From: Nostoc foliaceum FACHB-393
GTDB lineage: Bacteria; Cyanobacteriota; Cyanobacteriia; Cyanobacteriales; Nostocaceae
NCBI RefSeq assembly: GCF_014698505.1
Contig: NZ_JACJTD010000018.1
Span: forward strand, 82,381 to 146,380
Length of the DNA: 64,000 bases
Direction of reading: 5' to 3'
The translations under genes and the position numbers were made by a program. Below, piece after piece: positions 1-9,472 of the stretch (position 1 is the stretch's first letter; every line of letters begins with the position of its first letter). The notes below the pieces were generated by a model. The model made no database searches, was not told where the DNA came from, and saw only the letters and a program-made list of their open reading frames with translations.

Positions 1-1
1 C

Positions 2-2452
2 ATCCGCGAGATAGGTGTGGAAACTGGCGGTTCTAATATCCAGTTTGCCGTCAATCCGGTTAATGGAGATGTAGTTGTAATTGAAATGAACCCCCGTGTT
101 TCTCGCAGTTCGGCTTTGTCTTCCAAAGCTACGGGTTTCCCCATCGCCAAAATGGCAGCAAAATTGGCTGTGGGCTACACCCTGGATGAAATTAAAAATG
201 ACATCACCAAGAAAACTCCCGCATCCTTTGAGCCAACAATTGACTATGTAGTAACAAAAATCCCTCGCTTCGCCTTTGAAAAATTCCCCGGCTCCGATCC
301 AGTGCTGACAACCCAAATGAAATCAGTCGGGGAAGCAATGGCAATTGGGCGGACGTTTAACGAATCCTTCCAAAAGGCGCTGCGATCGCTCGAAACCGGA
401 CGCGCTGGTTGGGGTTGCGACAAAGCCGAGAAATTACCCAGTGGTGAACAAATCCGCGCCCAATTGCGAACACCTAACCCCGATCGCATTTTCTCCGTGC
501 GCCATGCCTTGCAACTAGGAATTAGTGCTGAGGAAATCTACGAACTGACTGGTATTGACCCGTGGTTCTTAGATAAATTTCAGCAACTGCTGGATGTCGA
601 GAAATTTCTCAAGCGGACACCCTTGCAGCAATTGACAAAAGAGCAACTTTATGAAGTAAAGCGGGATGGATATAGCGATCGCCAGATTGCCTATGCCACC
701 AAAACTACCGAAGATGAAGTTCGCGCCTACCGCAAGTCACTAGGAATCATCCCAGTTTACAAAACCGTAGATACTTGCGCCGCTGAGTTTGAAGCCTTTA
801 CTCCCTACTATTATTCTGCCTACGAAGAAGAAACAGAGGTAATGCCCGCAACCAAGCCAAAAGTGTTGATTTTGGGTGGTGGCCCCAACCGGATTGGGCA
901 GGGAATTGAGTTTGATTATTGTTGTTGTCACGCCGCCTATGCCTTGAAGAAAGCAGGGTATGAGACGATTATGGTCAACTCTAACCCAGAGACAGTTTCG
1001 ACAGACTACGATACTAGCGATCGCCTTTACTTTGAGCCTTTAACAAAAGAAGATGTCCTTAACATCATCGAAACTGAAAATCCAGTGGGGGTAATTATCC
1101 AGTTTGGCGGACAAACACCGCTAAAGTTGGCTATTCCTTTACAAGAGTTTCTTAACAATGACACATCAGGACTGATCACTAAAATTTGGGGTACATCACC
1201 AGATTCCATTGACATGGCAGAAAACCGGGAGCGATTTGAAAAGATTCTCCAACAGTTGAATATTGCCCAACCGCCTAATGGTATTGCGCGGAGTTACGAA
1301 GATGCGCTGATTGTTGCCAAACGCATTGGTTATCCGGTGGTGGTGCGTCCCAGCTATGTTTTGGGGGGACGAGCGATGGAAATCGTTTATTCCGATGCTG
1401 AGTTGGAACGCTACATGACCTTTGCGGTATTAGTGGAACCAGAACATCCGATTTTGATTGATAAGTTTTTGGAAAATGCGATTGAAGTCGATGTAGATGC
1501 GATCGCCGATCATACAGGACGGGTAGTGATTGGTGGCATTATGGAACACATTGAGCAAGCAGGAATTCACTCAGGAGATTCAGCTTGTTCTTTACCTTCC
1601 ATTTCCCTTTCACCAGCAGTTCTCAATCAAATTCGCACTTGGACAGTGCAGCTAGCACAAGCACTGTCAGTCGTGGGGTTGATGAATATCCAATTTGCCG
1701 TAGTGGGTGCAAGCAGTTATTCTCCCCAAGTTTACATTCTGGAAGCTAACCCCCGCGCCTCTCGTACAGTGCCTTTTGTATCTAAAGCAACGGGTGTACA
1801 ATTGGCAAAATTAGCATCCTTAATTATGTCGGGTAAAACCTTAGAGGAGCTAGGCTTCACCGAGGAAGTCATTCCCACACATATTGCTGTAAAAGAAGCT
1901 GTATTACCCTTTAATAAATTCCCTGGAACTGATACAATATTGGGCCCAGAAATGCGCTCTACTGGTGAGGTGATGGGGATTGACAGTGATTTTGGCCGGG
2001 CCTTTGCCAAAGCAGAATTGGGTGCTGGAGAGCGTTTACCACTGACGGGAACTGTATTTGTATCAATGAGCGATCGCGATAAAGCTGCTGCCGGTGCCGT
2101 GGTGAAGGAATTTATCGATTTGGGCTTTACAGTGATGGCTACCCTTGGTACACGCAAAGTTCTTCTCGAACAAGGGTTAAATGTTGAATTAGTGTTAAAA
2201 CTCCACGAAGGTCGTCCCCACGTCCTAGATGCAATCAAAAACCAGAAAATCCAACTTATTATCAACACTCCTTCCGGGGAAGAAGCCCAGACTGATGCTA
2301 GGTTAATCCGCCGCACAGCCTTAGCTTACAAAATTCCCATCATTACTACCATTGCTGGCGCAAAAGCTACCGTTGCCGCCATCCGTTCTTTACAAAATAC
2401 GACTTTGGATGTAAAAACCATTCAAGAGTACTGCCCGATTGCGAGGAAGTAG
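2..2452 (+). CDS. carB: Carbamoyl-phosphate synthase large subunit, C-terminal three quarters (5' truncated by window)
   Basis: Ammonia- and ATP-dependent synthesis of carbamoyl phosphate for pyrimidines and arginine, acting with the small subunit CarA in the cytoplasm. The frame is open from base 2 ([10 protein letters not shown]), so the true start lies outside the window; about 816 residues are seen and roughly 270 are missing compared with the usual length near 1,085. Visible in order: the end of the first ATP-grasp unit ([12 protein letters not shown]), the oligomerisation region, the second synthetase half starting at [10 protein letters not shown] (about residue 291 of the fragment) with its ATP-grasp ([12 protein letters not shown], about 444), and the C-terminal MGS-like allosteric domain from about residue 685. 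The second [12 protein letters not shown] motif mirrors the first, as expected of the internal duplication. No frameshift is seen. A heptamer repeat tract follows directly. Confidence 0.97.
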   Translation: MREIGVETGGSNIQFAVNPVNGDVVVIEMNPRVSRSSALSSKATGFPIAKMAAKLAVGYTLDEIKNDITKKTPASFEPTIDYVVTKIPRFAFEKFPGSDPVLTTQMKSVGEAMAIGRTFNESFQKALRSLETGRAGWGCDKAEKLPSGEQIRAQLRTPNPDRIFSVRHALQLGISAEEIYELTGIDPWFLDKFQQLLDVEKFLKRTPLQQLTKEQLYEVKRDGYSDRQIAYATKTTEDEVRAYRKSLGIIPVYKTVDTCAAEFEAFTPYYYSAYEEETEVMPATKPKVLILGGGPNRIGQGIEFDYCCCHAAYALKKAGYETIMVNSNPETVSTDYDTSDRLYFEPLTKEDVLNIIETENPVGVIIQFGGQTPLKLAIPLQEFLNNDTSGLITKIWGTSPDSIDMAENRERFEKILQQLNIAQPPNGIARSYEDALIVAKRIGYPVVVRPSYVLGGRAMEIVYSDAELERYMTFAVLVEPEHPILIDKFLENAIEVDVDAIADHTGRVVIGGIMEHIEQAGIHSGDSACSLPSISLSPAVLNQIRTWTVQLAQALSVVGLMNIQFAVVGASSYSPQVYILEANPRASRTVPFVSKATGVQLAKLASLIMSGKTLEELGFTEEVIPTHIAVKEAVLPFNKFPGTDTILGPEMRSTGEVMGIDSDFGRAFAKAELGAGERLPLTGTVFVSMSDRDKAAAGAVVKEFIDLGFTVMATLGTRKVLLEQGLNVELVLKLHEGRPHVLDAIKNQKIQLIINTPSGEEAQTDARLIRRTALAYKIPIITTIAGAKATVAAIRSLQNTTLDVKTIQEYCPIARK

Positions 2453-2586
2453 GGAGTGGGGAGTGGGAACTGGGGACTGGGGACTAGAAAAAAGTTTTTG
2501 AAATACTCAATACCTAATATCCAATGCCCAATTCCCAATCCCCAGTACCTAATACCCAATCACCAGTCCCTAGTCCCCATTCCCAG
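2453..2586. repeat. Heptanucleotide-type short tandem repeat tract
   Basis: The 3' flank of carB is built from degenerate 7-base units: GGGGACT/GGGAGTG on the left half, then the complementary sense CCCAATN/CCCCAGT/CCTAGTC on the right half. The two halves are roughly complementary across an A/T-rich centre (around 2490-2515), so the transcript could fold into a long stem. Tracts like this are common between genes in heterocyst-forming cyanobacteria. Here it may also end carB transcription. Confidence 0.75.
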
Positions 2587-3007
2587 CAAAAATTAAGTAA
2601 TTGTTATAAGAGAATGACTATAGTTCTCATTAGAGATATTTTAACAAATATGAGGAAGCTTATGTTAACCAGATAATTTCTTAAATTGACTAATAGTCAG
2701 CCTTGAGAGAGAGGTAGATATTGTATGAACTGGAACAACCAGGAAATTTAATGTCGCCATATAGCCAAAATATTCTCATAAATGTTACAATTGTTAATAA
2801 GGCTCCAATAGAAAAATGTTTAAGAAGCTACCTTTTATCTAACTGTAGATACTTGTGAAAAGTAGGAAATAACTGTAACTTTTAGCAGTTAAGAAGCCTA
2901 AATTTGATTATTATGAGCAGCCGAGTTTCTCGGGCGCGTAAGTTGCAAACCATAGCATGGGTTCCCAGACTGACTGGCTAGTACCCTAACAAAGCATCTA
3001 TACCTTA
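2587..3007. other. AT-rich leader upstream of the sigma factor gene; no gene seen
   Basis: About 420 bases without a convincing reading frame. It presumably contains the promoter and a long 5' leader for the sigma factor gene at 3008. I see no clear hairpin-plus-T terminator and no tRNA. Confidence 0.5.
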
Positions 3008-4006
3008 ATGACCCTACCGCCAAACCCATCATTACCAAAGAGTAGCGCCATGAAGACCGCTCAGACAGCCACAGACCTCGTGCGGACTTACCTGCGTGAG
3101 ATTGGCCGTGTGCCACTCTTAACCCACGAGGAAGAGATTTTCTATGGTAAGCAGGTGCAACGTTCCTGCACCTTGCACGAATCAAGGGAATCTCTTGCCA
3201 CCCAGTTAGGTCGTCAACCGACCCTAGAAGAGTGGGCCGAAGCGACAAAGTTAGAACCAGCAGAGTTGAATGAAGCGATCGCTGATGGTGAGATTGCCAA
3301 GCGTAAGATGGTAGAAGCCAATTTGCGGCTGGTAGTCTCCGTTGCTAAAAAGTACATAAAGCGCAACGTCGATTTACTGGACTTGATCCAAGAAGGTAGT
3401 ATTGGTATGCAACGGGGCGTAGAAAAGTTTGACCCTACCAAAGGGTATAGATTTTCTACCTATGCCTATTGGTGGATTCGCCAAGCTATCACCCGTGCTA
3501 TAGCCGAAAAAGCCCGCACCATTCGGCTGCCTATCCATATTACTGAAAAATTAAATAAAATTAAAAAGGCACAGCGCCAATTGTCTCAAAAGTTGGGACG
3601 CGCTCCTACAGCTGGTGAGCTAGCTGAAGAATTAGAATTGACCCCCAAACAAGTACGAGAATATCTAGAAAAGGCGCGTTTGCCCCTTTCCTTGGATTTA
3701 CGGCTAGGTGATAATTACGACACCGAACTGGGAGAAATGCTGGAAGATCCAGGAGCATCTCCAGAGGAGTTTGTCATGCAATCTTCCCTATCTTATGACT
3801 TAGATCGCCTGATGGGTGATCTCACGCCACAACAAAGGGAAGTGATCACATTGCGTTTTGGCTTAACTGATGGACAAGCCCTAACGCTAGCTAGAATCGG
3901 TGAAATCCTAAACATCAGCCGGGAACGAGTTCGGCAAATTGAGCGGGAAGCCTTAACCAAGCTTCGCAAGTCTAAAGCCAACATGGATGAGTATTTGGCA
4001 AGTTAG
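3008..4006 (+). CDS. Group 2 RNA polymerase sigma-70 factor (SigB/SigD type)
   Basis: Alternative principal-like sigma factor that directs RNA polymerase to promoters under stress or a changed light or nitrogen state. The 332-residue protein lacks region 1.1 and starts near region 1.2 ([12 protein letters not shown]). Region 2 follows (about 104-185: [44 protein letters not shown]), then region 3 and a complete region 4.2 helix-turn-helix (about 290-325: [16 protein letters not shown]). The length and the strongly principal-like region 2 fit group 2 sigma factors of cyanobacteria. The position after carB recalls the sigD locus of Nostoc/Anabaena, but the exact paralogue cannot be fixed from sequence reading alone. 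ATG at 3008 is used; an in-frame ATG at 3050 ([10 protein letters not shown]) is an alternative start. Confidence 0.93.
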   Translation: MTLPPNPSLPKSSAMKTAQTATDLVRTYLREIGRVPLLTHEEEIFYGKQVQRSCTLHESRESLATQLGRQPTLEEWAEATKLEPAELNEAIADGEIAKRKMVEANLRLVVSVAKKYIKRNVDLLDLIQEGSIGMQRGVEKFDPTKGYRFSTYAYWWIRQAITRAIAEKARTIRLPIHITEKLNKIKKAQRQLSQKLGRAPTAGELAEELELTPKQVREYLEKARLPLSLDLRLGDNYDTELGEMLEDPGASPEEFVMQSSLSYDLDRLMGDLTPQQREVITLRFGLTDGQALTLARIGEILNISRERVRQIEREALTKLRKSKANMDEYLAS

Positions 4007-4029
4007 AAGAAAGTTAGGAGTTAAAAGGT

Positions 4030-4070
4030 AGGAGTGAGGAGTTAATTAAAAACTCCTCACTCCTAACTTT
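4030..4070 (+). terminator. Probable intrinsic terminator after the sigma factor gene
   Basis: Perfect 14-bp inverted repeat (AGGAGTGAGGAGTT at 4030-4043 and its complement at 4051-4064) with a 7-base A/T loop, followed by CTTTATTTATT. The arms are built from the same TAGGAGT heptamer units seen in other intergenic tracts of this window. Confidence 0.65.
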
Positions 4071-4264
4071 ATTTATTAGGGTGAGAAAATACGCTGACTT
4101 TGGTACGGTTACGCCTACTTCCATCAGAAAGCTAGGCTGTTACATTAGTTGACAGGAAGACAAAATAACTAGCTAAGTCTAATCCAAAACAGGCATTTCA
4201 TATTCAAATCACAAGTTCAAATCACAAGCACCGCAGCCAGCAGTGGTAGTTAAGGAGCTAAAAA

Positions 4265-4609
4265 ATGAGTAATCCATCCAATCGTGTCTCAGAATTTTTC
4301 AATAGCGAATCAGAAACTAGCGATTTACTATGGCAGTACGTTAAATCCTTGAGTCCAGAGACAGTTACCCAACTATCCAAACCTACATCTACTGAAGTTT
4401 TTCAGGTGATGGAACGGAATATTACAGGACTATTGGGAAACCTACCTTCAGAACACTTTGGCGTTACTGTAACCACCAGTCGAGAAAGTCTGGGCCGGCT
4501 TCTTGCTTCTGCTATGATTAGTGGTTATTTCTTGCGTAACGCTGAACAGAGAATGAATTTTGAAATCGCCCTACAAGGGACTGAAACCAACAATAACCAA
4601 ATTGACTAG
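4265..4609 (+). CDS. DUF760 family protein
   Basis: A 114-residue soluble protein of the DUF760 family, which is shared by cyanobacteria and plastid-bearing eukaryotes. Its molecular function is not established. The body contains the family-like segment NLPSEHFGVTVTTSRESLGRLLASAMISGYFLRNAEQR (split here between residues 59 and 97). There is no signal peptide or membrane segment. The start is well supported by an AAGGAG ribosome-binding site about 7 bases before the ATG. The gene stands alone, with 258 bases before it and a structured 454-base gap after it. The family assignment is from pattern memory and the function is unknown. Confidence 0.8.
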   Translation: MSNPSNRVSEFFNSESETSDLLWQYVKSLSPETVTQLSKPTSTEVFQVMERNITGLLGNLPSEHFGVTVTTSRESLGRLLASAMISGYFLRNAEQRMNFEIALQGTETNNNQID

Positions 4610-5063
4610 AAATATAAAATTTGGGAAATTTAATATTCTTGTTGGGCTGATAGCTAGTCACAGTCACGACTATACTAAGTGAAAATAAGCCTCTGCGAAA
4701 TCTTTGCCCCTAATTTCCAATCATGCATCAGCTAAAATTTTTTAAAATCTAAAGCAGTGACGAATTAAAATTCAAATTTAAACGCATAGGCAATTCGCCT
4801 TCCCGCAGGATAGGAGCACAAAGATTATCGCAGAGGAGCACAAAAGTTTTGAATGTGGTAACCTATGGACTGATGTAATTTGTTGATTAGTTATAACTAG
4901 AGGCTTATTGCTAAATGATTAATACATATTTGTGGAGAAACTAATAGCGGTAGACGGCCTTTGCAATAAATCTAAACTCGGCAGAGTTAAAACTAGTCTG
5001 CCGAGTTTTGTTATTAATCATTAGTTATTACTCTTCTTCATCTCCCCCTCTTCTCAATCAACT
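4610..5063. other. Intergenic stretch with a long inverted repeat; possible small RNA or miniature element
   Basis: No protein gene is seen. The arms 4689-4706 (GCCTCTGCGAAATCTTTG) and 4819-4836 (CAAAGATTATCGCAGAGG) are complementary apart from one position and are separated by about 112 bases. A strong terminator-like hairpin sits at 4974-5008. This is either a decayed miniature element or a structured non-coding transcript. Confidence 0.5.
4974..5016 (+). terminator. Strong orphan hairpin terminator
   Basis: A perfect 12-bp stem (AAACTCGGCAGA at 4974-4985; TCTGCCGAGTTT at 4997-5008) with an 11-base loop runs into TTGTTATT. It lies 365 bases past the DUF760 stop and 56 bases before mutT, so it is not obviously the terminator of a protein gene. 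Confidence 0.7.
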
Positions 5064-5498
5064 ATGAGTCAAACCAGTTTTTTCCCACCCCATAAAATCA
5101 TTGGTGTTGCAGTAATTTGGAACGCCCAAGAGCAAATTTTAATTGATCGCCGCCGTCCAGAAGGAGCTATGGGTGGTTTGTGGGAATTTCCTGGGGGCAA
5201 AATTGAGCCTGGTGAAACTATCCAAGAGTGTATTCAACGCGAAATTTCCGAAGAACTGGGAATAATAATTGAAGTGGGAAAGCATCTGATTACTATTGAC
5301 CACTCCTATATAGACTTGCGCGTTACCCTCACAGTACATCACTGCCGCCATCTTACAGGTGTTCCCCAACCTTTGGAATCAGATGAAATTCGCTGGGTAA
5401 CCTTAGAACAACTGGAGCAGTTTAGTTTTCCTAAAGCAAATATTCAAATTATTGCTGCCCTGAAGCAGTCTAAAGAGACAAAAGATTTTATTTTTTAA
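5064..5498 (+). CDS. mutT: MutT-type Nudix hydrolase (8-oxo-dGTP diphosphatase)
   Basis: Hydrolyses oxidised nucleotides, classically 8-oxo-dGTP, to the monophosphate and so prevents mispairing. The 144-residue protein is a single Nudix domain. The Nudix box fits G-x5-E-x7-REU-x-EE-x-GU: GGKIEPGET followed by REISEELGI at about residues 38-61. The preceding DRRRPEGAMGGLWEFPGG and the later SDEIRWVTLEQL segment are typical of MutT/CTP pyrophosphohydrolase members, so the exact nucleotide substrate is inferred. Cytoplasmic, with no extra domain. Monocistronic, placed just behind a terminator-like hairpin. Confidence 0.9.
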   Translation: MSQTSFFPPHKIIGVAVIWNAQEQILIDRRRPEGAMGGLWEFPGGKIEPGETIQECIQREISEELGIIIEVGKHLITIDHSYIDLRVTLTVHHCRHLTGVPQPLESDEIRWVTLEQLEQFSFPKANIQIIAALKQSKETKDFIF

Positions 5499-5633
5499 AA
5501 AAAGTACATAAATCTCTAATTACGCATTGATAGAGATATCTGCTCGACAAAAGCATAGATAAAGTTTACCACTTTAGTTTTTTTGGATTCCCTCAAAGCG
5601 GATAATATTTTATAGCTGGACTACCGTCCTCTT

Positions 5634-5674
5634 ATACCATTTCCTTTAAGTATCCTTATTAAAGGAAATGGTAT
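5634..5674. repeat. Perfect 16-bp palindromic repeat
   Basis: ATACCATTTCCTTTAA (5634-5649) and its exact complement (5659-5674) flank a 9-base loop. It lies between mutT and the next gene. There is no T-run, so it looks more like a dispersed palindromic element than a terminator. Confidence 0.65.
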
Positions 5675-5765
5675 TAGGGGTAGGATAAATCCGAGATTCA
5701 AAGTTAAGACTTGAAAATTGCTTAACTATATCTCAGGATTAAATTAGATGTAGGCATTTCTCAAT

Positions 5766-6188
5766 ATGGCAATTCACTTGACAAAACGGCTTTCTGTGTT
5801 AGCTGCTATTCTAGCTCTTGTCCTTTTCATGCCGGGAATTGCCTTAGCTGCACCCGTTCAACTCTATACTACTTCTGGTGTAATTTTCGCCCAAACTAAA
5901 ACTGCTAGCTACTCCAAGTTGTCGGAGATTAACCTGACTCCGCTACAAAGCCAACAACTCCAGGCTGTGCGTCAGAGAAGAAACAGGGAAATTGAGGCAG
6001 TCTTAAGCACGTCGCAACGTGCCCAACTTAATCACAATCTTCGGGCTGGTAATAATATCAATCAAGCCCTAGAAAAACTGAATTTGCAACCAGAACAGCA
6101 AGATTTTGTAAAGGCGATCGTGCAATTTACTAACTTGAAAATCAAAGCAATCTCATCTAGGCATTCACTCAAAATAGTACAGCAATAA
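5766..6188 (+). CDS. Small secreted Spy-like (LTxxQ motif) protein
   Basis: A 140-residue exported protein. Residues 1-28 form a signal peptide (two positive charges, hydrophobic core LSVLAAILALVLFMPGIALA, AxA-type cleavage). The mature part is helical and contains two LTxxQ/LnLxxEQ-type motifs (INLTPLQSQQLQAVRQRR near 58 and LNLQPEQQDFVKAI near 116), the hallmark of Spy/CpxP-like periplasmic proteins. Those family members act as periplasmic chaperones or metal-stress sensors, but which of these applies here is not known. A hairpin with a T-run follows at 6272. Confidence 0.7.
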   Translation: MAIHLTKRLSVLAAILALVLFMPGIALAAPVQLYTTSGVIFAQTKTASYSKLSEINLTPLQSQQLQAVRQRRNREIEAVLSTSQRAQLNHNLRAGNNINQALEKLNLQPEQQDFVKAIVQFTNLKIKAISSRHSLKIVQQ

Positions 6189-6271
6189 AGGTTTTACTTG
6201 TAGAGTAAAATTTTGAGCTTTTGTCATAGAAGATATCAATAGCCTTTTCTCTGACAGCCTTTTTGATAAAA

Positions 6272-6297
6272 TGCGATCAAGCGATCGCACTTTTTCT
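6272..6297 (+). terminator. Probable terminator after the Spy-like gene
   Basis: TGCGAT (6272-6277) pairs with ATCGCA (6284-6289) across a 6-base loop, followed by CTTTTTC. The hairpin is built from a HIP1-like GCGATCGC core. Confidence 0.5.
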
Positions 6298-6616
6298 TGT
6301 AGGTATCTCACCTACTATTGCCCAATACGCATAACGAACGTTGCATCTTCATCTAGAATAAATTATTTCAGACGCACACAGCGTTGTTGCTATGTGTAGA
6401 GGTTATGGGGATAACTTGCCCTTCTATGAGTTCCACCCGTTCATCGGCTGTGATCATAACCGTCTCAAACATCCGGTGATATTCGTTTACAGTCCAGAGG
6501 CTGACTCTAGTTTCATAACTTTTAGGCGGATATCATCATCTGCAAAAGTGCAAATATCTCTTACTCTCAACTTTTGCAGCATCTATAATTAATCTTGCCC
6601 TATTTAGTTCGTTACC
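6298..6616. other. Leader of lysS; no gene supported
   Basis: About 320 bases. A 66-codon frame at 6392-6592 shows no recognisable features. The stretch most likely holds the lysS promoter and leader. Confidence 0.4.
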
Positions 6617-8302
6617 ATGTCGGAAGAAGATATCCGGGCCGCCAGGCTGGAGAAAGTAGAACAACTCAAGCAGCTAGGGACTAATCCCTACGCCTATCGT
6701 TGGGAATCTACCCATCATGCAGCGCAGTTGCAAGAAAAGTTTGCCGATTTAGCCAGTGGTGAAGAAGTTGATTTAGAAGTTGCGATCGCTGGACGCATTA
6801 TGGCGCGTCGCGTTTTTGGTAAACTGGCTTTCTTCACTTTGCAAGATGAAACTGGCACAATTCAGCTTTATTTGGATAAAAATCGCATCCAAGAAGGGAT
6901 GGCAGATATTGATGCTGATGCCTTTAATCACTTAAAACAACTCACAGATGCAGGCGACATCCTGGGAGTTAAAGGTACTATTAAACGGACTGAAAAGGGC
7001 GAGTTATCTGTCTACGTTAAACAATATACTATCCTGACTAAATCCCTGTTGCCGCTACCCGACAAGTGGCATGGATTAACGGATGTTGCCAAGCGCTACC
7101 GTCAGCGCTACGTTGACTTGATTGTTAACCCGGAAGTCCGGCAAACTTTCCGCCGTCGCGCCCAAATAACTGCTGGTATTCGCCGTTATTTAGAAGAACG
7201 AGATTTTCTGGAAATTGAAACGCCAGTTTTGCAAAGTGAGACTGGGGGTGCAGATGCGCGTCCATTTATCACTTACCACAACACCCTAGAAATGGAGTTG
7301 TATCTGCGAATTGCCACAGAACTTCATCTCAAACGGTTGATTGTGGGTGGTTTTGAAAAGGTGTTTGAATTAGGGCGGGTTTTCCGCAATGAGGGAATTT
7401 CGACTCGACACAATCCCGAATTTACGACGATTGAAATTTACCAAGCCTACGCCGACTACAACGATATGATGGCGCTGACTGAGGGAATTATTACCACTGT
7501 CGCCCAAGATGTACTCGGCACATTGCAAATCACCTACCAAGGGGAACCTATAGATTTAACACCACCTTGGCGACGGGTGACAATGCACGATTTAGTTAAA
7601 GAATTTACAGGCTTGGATTTCAATTCTTTCCAAACATTGGAAGAAGCAAAAACAGCAAGTAAAAATGCAGCTATTCCTGGTGTAGATGAAGCTAAATCAA
7701 TTGGTAAGTTACTAAATTTAGCTTTTGAAGAGAAAGTAGAAGCTAATTTAATTCAACCTACCTTTGTAATTGATTACCCTGTAGAAATTTCGCCTTTAGC
7801 AAAACCCCACCGTTCTCAACCTGGTTTGGTGGAAAGATTTGAGTTATTTATCGTCGGGCGAGAAACTGGGAACAGCTTTTCAGAACTTACCGATCCCATC
7901 GATCAAAGAGAACGCCTAGAAGCCCAAGCTGAAAGGAAAGCTGCTGGCGACTTAGAAGCCCAAGGTGTAGATGAAGACTTTTTGACAGCCCTTGAATACG
8001 GTATGCCGCCTACGGGTGGTTTAGGGATTGGGATTGATCGGTTGGTAATGTTATTAACTGATTGTGCCAGTATTCGGGATGCGATCGCCTTCCCGCTACT
8101 CAAGCCTGAAGGCAGCGTTATTAAGCAATTTACCTATGAGCCAAAAACTCAAACACTGACTATTGAATTTGATAGTGGAAGTGTTTACGAGTATTTCAAA
8201 GTACCTCCCAGTATCAAGGATGACTTAGATAATGCACCATCTAAAGGTCAATACTTTAACAAGTTGATTAAAGGGAAATTTAAGTTTGAACAGTTGAGTT
8301 GA
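6617..8302 (+). CDS. lysS: Lysyl-tRNA synthetase, class II, with C-terminal KTSC domain
   Basis: Charges tRNA-Lys with lysine in the cytoplasm. The N-terminal OB-fold anticodon-binding domain (about 50-150: [23 protein letters not shown]) is followed by the class II catalytic core with motif 1 (FLEIETPVL), motif 2 ([18 protein letters not shown], about 255) and motif 3 ([12 protein letters not shown], about 467). The protein is 561 residues against about 500 for the bacterial standard. The extra C-terminal part from about residue 499 ([14 protein letters not shown]...YEYF...GKFKFEQL) matches the KTSC domain, a short module with a central YxY motif that is found at the end of some LysRS enzymes and has been proposed to bind RNA. 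A terminator hairpin follows 25 bases after the stop. Confidence 0.96.
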   Translation: MSEEDIRAARLEKVEQLKQLGTNPYAYRWESTHHAAQLQEKFADLASGEEVDLEVAIAGRIMARRVFGKLAFFTLQDETGTIQLYLDKNRIQEGMADIDADAFNHLKQLTDAGDILGVKGTIKRTEKGELSVYVKQYTILTKSLLPLPDKWHGLTDVAKRYRQRYVDLIVNPEVRQTFRRRAQITAGIRRYLEERDFLEIETPVLQSETGGADARPFITYHNTLEMELYLRIATELHLKRLIVGGFEKVFELGRVFRNEGISTRHNPEFTTIEIYQAYADYNDMMALTEGIITTVAQDVLGTLQITYQGEPIDLTPPWRRVTMHDLVKEFTGLDFNSFQTLEEAKTASKNAAIPGVDEAKSIGKLLNLAFEEKVEANLIQPTFVIDYPVEISPLAKPHRSQPGLVERFELFIVGRETGNSFSELTDPIDQRERLEAQAERKAAGDLEAQGVDEDFLTALEYGMPPTGGLGIGIDRLVMLLTDCASIRDAIAFPLLKPEGSVIKQFTYEPKTQTLTIEFDSGSVYEYFKVPPSIKDDLDNAPSKGQYFNKLIKGKFKFEQLS

Positions 8303-8327
8303 GCTAGTAAGTACTATTCAACAGTCG

Positions 8328-8359
8328 GGTGCGTTATGGCTGCCTAACGCACCATTTTT
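8328..8359 (+). terminator. lysS terminator
   Basis: GGTGCGTTA (8328-8336) and TAACGCACC (8345-8353) form a perfect 9-bp stem with an 8-base loop, followed by ATTTTTA. Confidence 0.8.
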
Positions 8360-8612
8360 ATGGATCAATCTTGGTTCTTCAATACTTGTGAGTACTTTCC
8401 TAAAGAACAATTTCTTATCCTAGAAAGTGAAAATTTATATAAAGACCCCGCATTTAAAGTTAACAAAACTTTTGAGTTCCTAGGGCTTCCTCACTATCAG
8501 CTTTAGTAATACGGTAAGTAGAACGCGGGAAATTATCCTGCTGTTAATGAGCGAATTTATCAATACTTGGTAGATTATTTTGAATTACGCCTAGCTAATA
8601 AAAAAATATTGG
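8360..8612 (+). pseudogene. Sulfotransferase remnant (C-terminal part, frame broken)
   Basis: An ATG-started frame at 8360-8506 reads MDQSWFFNTCEYF then KEQFLILESENLYKDP and KTFEFLGLPHYQL before a stop. Reading on in another frame (about 8510-8612) gives YGK, a stop, then NAGNYPAVNERIYQYLVDYF. The pattern of a QFLIL.SE.L..DP segment, an FEFLGLP segment and a terminal YNAG.Y..VNE...YL..YF is that of the C-terminal third of P-loop sulfotransferases. The PAPS-binding N-terminal part is absent. At least one frameshift and one stop are needed, so this is a decayed fragment. Confidence 0.65.
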
Positions 8613-8652
8613 GTGGAGTTATGCTTACAGCGGCAATCTACGCACTCCACCC
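8611..8652. terminator. Hairpin between the sulfotransferase remnant and the VOC gene
   Basis: GGGTGGAGT (8611-8619) and ACTCCACCC (8644-8652) are perfect complements around a 24-base loop. It lies 28 bases beyond the stop of the minus-strand gene at 8680, and A-rich sequence lies upstream on the plus strand (8598-8606), so it could terminate that gene. Confidence 0.45.
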
Positions 8653-8679
8653 AACCTAAAATAATCTAAAATCTAATGA

Positions 8680-9276
8680 CTAATTCGCTACCTCAGCCAC
8701 CTCAATAACGCGCCCTTCATAATCCTTGACTAAAAAATTCAGGGGCTTCTGGTTGCGAATCTTGAATTTCAAACCACGCACTTCGACTCGCATTAAAATC
8801 ATTTCCAGGCAGTCGTGATCAAAACAAACGTGGCGTTGCTGATTTTTGCTACCTAAACTCGCGCCAGTAATAACGTGTAGCTGGGTGTTTTTCTTTAATT
8901 GATACCACAGTCCATCGTTGGCATTATTCATCATTTTGCTAGATAAGCTCGGCCCAGTAGACATATATAGCGGATCAATCCCAGTTGCGCCTATAGTTTG
9001 TTCGTAGTTGTAGTAGTAGTGCAAAGGCACCTCAGCTGCTGGCAAATCTAGCAGCCCTTCATACAACTGTCGGGCAATCTCCAAATCCGACACCATTACA
9101 GTGTGTACTTTTGGCGCACTGGTAAGGAACATCCACATGGCACCAGCGTAAGCTGCTAGCAGCATCACCATAATGCCTTGGGTGGAGAACAGGCTATCTA
9201 AGGGCAGGGAAGGCAGAAAGGAGCCTAAGGTAAGGGGACTGAGCAGGAACGATATCACACTAACTGCTATAACCAT
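8680..9276 (-). CDS. Membrane-anchored glyoxalase-like (VOC superfamily) protein
   Basis: About 198 residues. Two hydrophobic N-terminal segments (about 1-22 and 34-53, IMVMLLAAYAGAMWMFLT) precede a soluble domain that begins with the VOC-type module opener SDLEIARQLYEGLLDLP and ends with a strand LNFLVKDYEGRVIEVAEV. Members of this superfamily include glyoxalase I, dioxygenases and resistance proteins, and the substrate cannot be told here. Candidate metal ligands are the His residues of QRHVCFDHDCLE and the acidic residues of the last strand. The ATG at 9276 is preferred over the in-frame TTG at 9282. Divergent from the sigma-like gene at 9473. Confidence 0.65.
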   Translation of the reverse strand: MVIAVSVISFLLSPLTLGSFLPSLPLDSLFSTQGIMVMLLAAYAGAMWMFLTSAPKVHTVMVSDLEIARQLYEGLLDLPAAEVPLHYYYNYEQTIGATGIDPLYMSTGPSLSSKMMNNANDGLWYQLKKNTQLHVITGASLGSKNQQRHVCFDHDCLEMILMRVEVRGLKFKIRNQKPLNFLVKDYEGRVIEVAEVAN

Positions 9277-9472
9277 GAACAAATAAGGATTCTATAAGGG
9301 AGCCGATTTTATGATTGTCGATAAAGACTAAAATTAAGTCTTTGTTTCTAGTTTATCAATACTGAAGTAGTCTGAGTTTGGGCTACAAACTGGGCAACAC
9401 CAAGATATTATGCGATTAGCTACGGGAGTGCAATTCCCAAAACTATTTTAACAACTATCAATCGAAAGGCTT

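Noticed and set aside
1732..2316. 194-codon minus-strand frame inside carB
   Set aside because: Lies fully within a well-supported conserved gene on the other strand and has no family features.
6392..6592. 66-codon frame upstream of lysS
   Set aside because: Irregular composition, no ribosome-binding site and no family pattern; treated as leader sequence.
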